The position numbers and the translations under genes were made by a program. Positions 30,296 to 33,266 of a DNA stretch of 33,266 bases are shown here, piece after piece. Positions within the stretch are counted from its first letter, which is position 1; every line of letters starts with the position of its first letter. Origin of the DNA: Asterionellopsis glacialis (lineage: Eukaryota; Bacillariophyta; Plagiogrammaphyceae; Rhaphoneidales; Asterionellopsidaceae); contig WKLE02004064.1 in NCBI GenBank assembly GCA_014885115.2, positions 1-33,266 on the forward strand, given 5' to 3'. The notes beneath the pieces were generated by a model that saw only the letters and a program-made list of their open reading frames with translations, ran no database searches and had not been told where the DNA came from.

Positions 30296-31088
30296 TACAA
30301 GTTCTTCAGCAATATTATTGAGTTCTCTCTAAACGCATGTTCCTTCGTTTGTTTAGAAATGACTAGCAATGATAGAACGTCTGTTGTCTCAACGTCTCGA
30401 ATAATAAACGAACCACTATGTCAACAACTTTTAGGACATCATGATCATGCCAGTATACATAAGTTGAGGCGTGTCAACCCCCTCGAATCTTTTCTTGTGA
30501 GAAAGTGTGACGTTTGTTTTTAGTCCTGAGGAAGTTGTGTACTTGAAAGTATGAGATTTTAAAGCTTCTCAATGAAAAAAAAAAAATTGTCCTTGTCATT
30601 TCTTTTTACGTAAAATCGAAATTTCCTTATTTTACTATTTTCAGAAATTGCTCCAAAATTAAGCTGAAATACCTTTAAGGAGTATTTCCTAAGGCCTATA
30701 ATGATTGCGTAGGGCGTAGGGGGTTACGATTTCTGTCGGTTCAAAATAAGCAACAAAAAACATAAAAAGCTTATCCCTAACCCCAAACAGGAAGGAACTC
30801 AACTTGAAGGGAACATACCCCGGTAATCGTAGTCGAAGTCTTCATCTCACTCTTTTCAGAGCGAGAGACTTCAAAATGCATAATGCACACAAAATTGAAA
30901 TCAGGTCGTACAAAACATCAGAATCGGGGAAAATTGAAACTTACGTACGCAAGCTTTAAAAAAGCAATTCATTCCACCCAGTAATGTGGATTGTGTTACC
31001 CAGGTACTACTAGTCAGAATTTCAATTCAACTGTAGTTTCCATTTATTTTCAAGACGGTATTAGGAAAAGACCTGACAGAACACAAAA
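30296..31088. other. Intergenic region, nothing recognised
   Basis: 793 bp between two minus-strand genes. It contains the promoter of the kinase gene (left part) and the 3' flank of the SET gene (right part). There is one weak TACCCAGGTACTAC motif at about 30997-31010, related to the palindromic repeat family, and a homopolymer A run near 30575. No open frame with family motifs is present. Confidence 0.55.
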
Positions 31089-33050
31089 CTAGAAGGTACT
31101 CGTTAAATACATTAGCTTGTTCTGACTAATTTCTTCTTCTAGAAGCTGTTTGTACTTTTCCAGGCTAGTAGTCGAGCTGTCATCATCACCATTGTCAAGT
31201 AGCTTCAACGCCCAACACGCCAGGTTAAAGAAGTGATGCAAGACACGCTTTTCTCCACGCCTGACAACGATTGCATTCCGTACATTTTCACTTATAGCAG
31301 TTGTGCTGCTACTCCTACGTGTACTACTATCCTGATCAATCGACAACAGCAAGTCTTCATCTTCCCATAACGAAGTGGGATATACGGCCAACTCATTACA
31401 GACAGCATTTTGAAGATATTTCATAGCTTTAATTTCATTTTCGATTGAAATAGGCTGCCTTGCAAGCGTCCCAGTGTCAATGCCACCCTCTAAACATGCA
31501 GAGTCTTCATGTAGGTCTTTCACATGATTGAGGATTTCAGCATTATCATGACATGTAGCGACACGGCACATACTTAAAAGATACAGTGTTGAATCCTTTC
31601 CATCAGCACCCCCAACACGCAGAACAAGGACCTTGCCGATATCACTGTGATCACTGTTGCTAGTGTCACTATCGTGATTGGAATTGTCATTCAAGCTTAT
31701 TCCATTCCAAAGTTGTCGGACGGCAGGATTCACAGTATCATCAAGATCTAATGTAAGAAACCCAATTTCTTTCATATCTTGTACTCTATCCTTTAGAATA
31801 GTAAAACCATAACCCAAGAGTAATTCACCATTGCTCATACATCCATACGATATTTCTAATGAATATGAAGTTGGTAATGAATCTTCTGTTGCAGTGGGAG
31901 TAGCAAGACTTGTTGATGTTTGCTGTTGCAACCACAATGGTACAGTCAATGAAAATCCAGATCGATCTATGTAGTAATCACAACATAGTGTTTTAGAGTC
32001 TGTATGGATGTTGGTGTCGTCATCCCCATTGTGATTTAACATATCTATAAAGGGAACAAGACACGGTCCATAGGATGGTGATGCAAACGTACGTGAAAGT
32101 ACAATTGAACGTGCCCAAACATATGTTTCGAAAGAAACAAACCCATATAAATTGTCACGATTGTCTGTTTCAGTTGCTGTGACGTTATCGTCATACTTGT
32201 TATCTTGTGTTTGCTGCTGTAGTGATATAGCATGACATATCAATTCATATTCGTCCTTCCATTTACGTTTACGATTTTCAATAGTATCTCGTACTCTTGA
32301 ATTTTGTAATTCATTTAATTCGTTTGACGACCAAAAGACAGGCATATGTTGTTTCACATCTCTAATGGTTGGAAGTGTGTCAAGGTATGTCGTGTACTTT
32401 CCAGGATCGAGGTATCGTTGTTGTTGTTTCGTAGTGGTAGTGGTAGCAGTAGCGGCAGCAGAAGTGGACGGAAATTCATCGTGGAATGCAACTAGACAAA
32501 GATATATTGCAAGGTAGATACCATTCAACACTGGTTTGTGTGTTTGGAACTCTGTATGTCGTTTTTCCAGATAATTTGACAATGCTTTACCAATTTGCGT
32601 TTTACGTCCACATGACGATGTTATGAATTCACTTGCACTTACAAAGACAAGTTCTGTACCTGGACAAAGGAGTGATGATGATGATGATGATGTTACTTCT
32701 TCTTGTTCTGTGTAAACAACACCCCTTTCACGATCTGATAGTTGTATAACAGTTACCCCATCCAATGTGCGAAAGGTTTCCCTTTGTTTGTTTGTAAGGT
32801 AATAATTCAACAAATCATCCGTGTTCTTTGATGCTGGTGGTGTTGTGGAACTGTCGTATGACAATGCTGACAATTCTGTGGAAAATAAAGATTTCGATGA
32901 GACTGGTAGTGAATAATGTCGCATGGATTCATGGTGGAAATAGTTGTTGTTGAGCGCACTATTCTTCAATAACCAACTGTGCGTTAGCATAGGCGTTTTC
33001 ATGACAAAACAACAGAATGTAACAGTCCATACAAGAAAACCAGTCGTCAT
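31089..33050 (-). CDS. SET-domain protein of the RBCMT/SETD3/SETD6 type
   Basis: Predicted protein of 653 residues, single exon. This SET group methylates lysine or histidine in non-histone proteins such as the Rubisco large subunit, aldolase or actin; the substrate here is unknown. Diagnostic blocks are ETYVWARSIVLSRTF and LVPFIDMLNHN (near residue 330, the characteristic group motif) and SYGCMSNGELLLGYGF (near 400, with the catalytic Tyr and the SN.ELL.YGF signature). Between them is an Asp/Thr-rich insert. The C-terminal 220 residues correspond to the Rubisco-LSMT substrate-binding region but are poorly conserved. The N-terminus (about 1-25) is hydrophobic and signal-like but lacks a clear ASAFAP motif, so plastid or ER entry is possible, not certain. 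Several Ser, Thr and Asp runs come from trinucleotide repeats. Confidence 0.85.
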   Translation of the reverse strand: MTTGFLVWTVTFCCFVMKTPMLTHSWLLKNSALNNNYFHHESMRHYSLPVSSKSLFSTELSALSYDSSTTPPASKNTDDLLNYYLTNKQRETFRTLDGVTVIQLSDRERGVVYTEQEEVTSSSSSSLLCPGTELVFVSASEFITSSCGRKTQIGKALSNYLEKRHTEFQTHKPVLNGIYLAIYLCLVAFHDEFPSTSAAATATTTTTKQQQRYLDPGKYTTYLDTLPTIRDVKQHMPVFWSSNELNELQNSRVRDTIENRKRKWKDEYELICHAISLQQQTQDNKYDDNVTATETDNRDNLYGFVSFETYVWARSIVLSRTFASPSYGPCLVPFIDMLNHNGDDDTNIHTDSKTLCCDYYIDRSGFSLTVPLWLQQQTSTSLATPTATEDSLPTSYSLEISYGCMSNGELLLGYGFTILKDRVQDMKEIGFLTLDLDDTVNPAVRQLWNGISLNDNSNHDSDTSNSDHSDIGKVLVLRVGGADGKDSTLYLLSMCRVATCHDNAEILNHVKDLHEDSACLEGGIDTGTLARQPISIENEIKAMKYLQNAVCNELAVYPTSLWEDEDLLLSIDQDSSTRRSSSTTAISENVRNAIVVRRGEKRVLHHFFNLACWALKLLDNGDDDSSTTSLEKYKQLLEEEISQNKLMYLTSTF

Positions 33051-33266
33051 GATATTGAATAATGTTTGTAAATGCTATTTTGTAGCATTCCCTAGTTTCT
33101 TCTTTACTTTTCTATTCTGAACATGTCAATGATGTCTCTTTCACATCTTTTTGGTTCTCGATGATGTGTTGCACTATTCTCCTCTAGCGATTTGACTATT
33201 CTGCATATCCCTTTTGCTGCGATACAAAAAAAAAATGGATAAGATCGCAGGGGTGTCAAAAGAATC
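33051..33266. other. Upstream region of the SET gene
   Basis: The last 216 bases of the window. Presumably promoter and leader of the minus-strand SET gene. A CT-rich stretch lies near 33095-33185. No gene is seen. Confidence 0.5.

Overview
The window reads as nuclear DNA of a photosynthetic stramenopile, most likely a diatom. Genes are compact, with zero to two short GT-AG introns. Several predicted proteins begin with a hydrophobic signal peptide ending in an ASAFAP-like motif (for example ISA-FVHP in the Rieske oxygenase, TNA-F in the Nudix protein), the hallmark of import into a secondary red plastid. The protein families also fit, including a divergent CRAL-TRIO protein, a Ca2+/cyclic-nucleotide hybrid kinase and a PAO-like oxygenase. 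No species is assigned.

Layout. 1-678: intergenic DNA with a GTACC-type palindromic repeat. 679-1371: small SET protein. About 1.4-10.0 kb: a gene-free AT-rich block. Its core, 1805-6497, contains no CpG dinucleotide in my line-by-line scan, and it holds a decayed piggyBac-like transposase on the minus strand. 10.06-11.39 kb: CRAL-TRIO-like gene with one intron. 11.83-13.56 kb (minus): COP9 signalosome subunit 2. 14.3-15.8 kb: Nudix hydrolase with plastid-type presequence. 16.1-17.0 kb: multi-pass membrane protein of unknown function. 17.86-19.28 kb: SAM methyltransferase. 19.47-20.33 kb (minus): broken copy of a Rieske oxygenase. 20.47-24.09 kb (minus): RABL6-like GTPase-fold protein with a very long disordered tail. 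24.41-24.57 kb: broken 3' end of the methyltransferase. 24.76-26.55 kb (minus): intact PAO-like Rieske oxygenase. 27.45-30.30 kb (minus): three-exon protein kinase with EF-hands and two cyclic-nucleotide-binding domains. 31.09-33.05 kb (minus): RBCMT/SETD-type SET protein.

Three things stand out. First, a segment containing the convergent pair methyltransferase/oxygenase exists twice, about 5.3 kb apart, and has decayed reciprocally: each copy keeps only one of the two genes intact. Identity between copies is patchy, including about 270 bp with no difference, which suggests gene conversion. Second, the CpG-free island indicates strong, long-term cytosine methylation and deamination of a dead transposon block. 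Third, a palindromic TACCTG/GTACC repeat recurs only in intergenic DNA.

The plastid-directed proteins (Nudix, oxygenase, perhaps the methyltransferase) point to chloroplast metabolism. The other genes are general eukaryotic regulation: proteolysis, signalling, protein methylation and trafficking. I see no operon-like functional cluster, tRNA, rRNA or CRISPR array.
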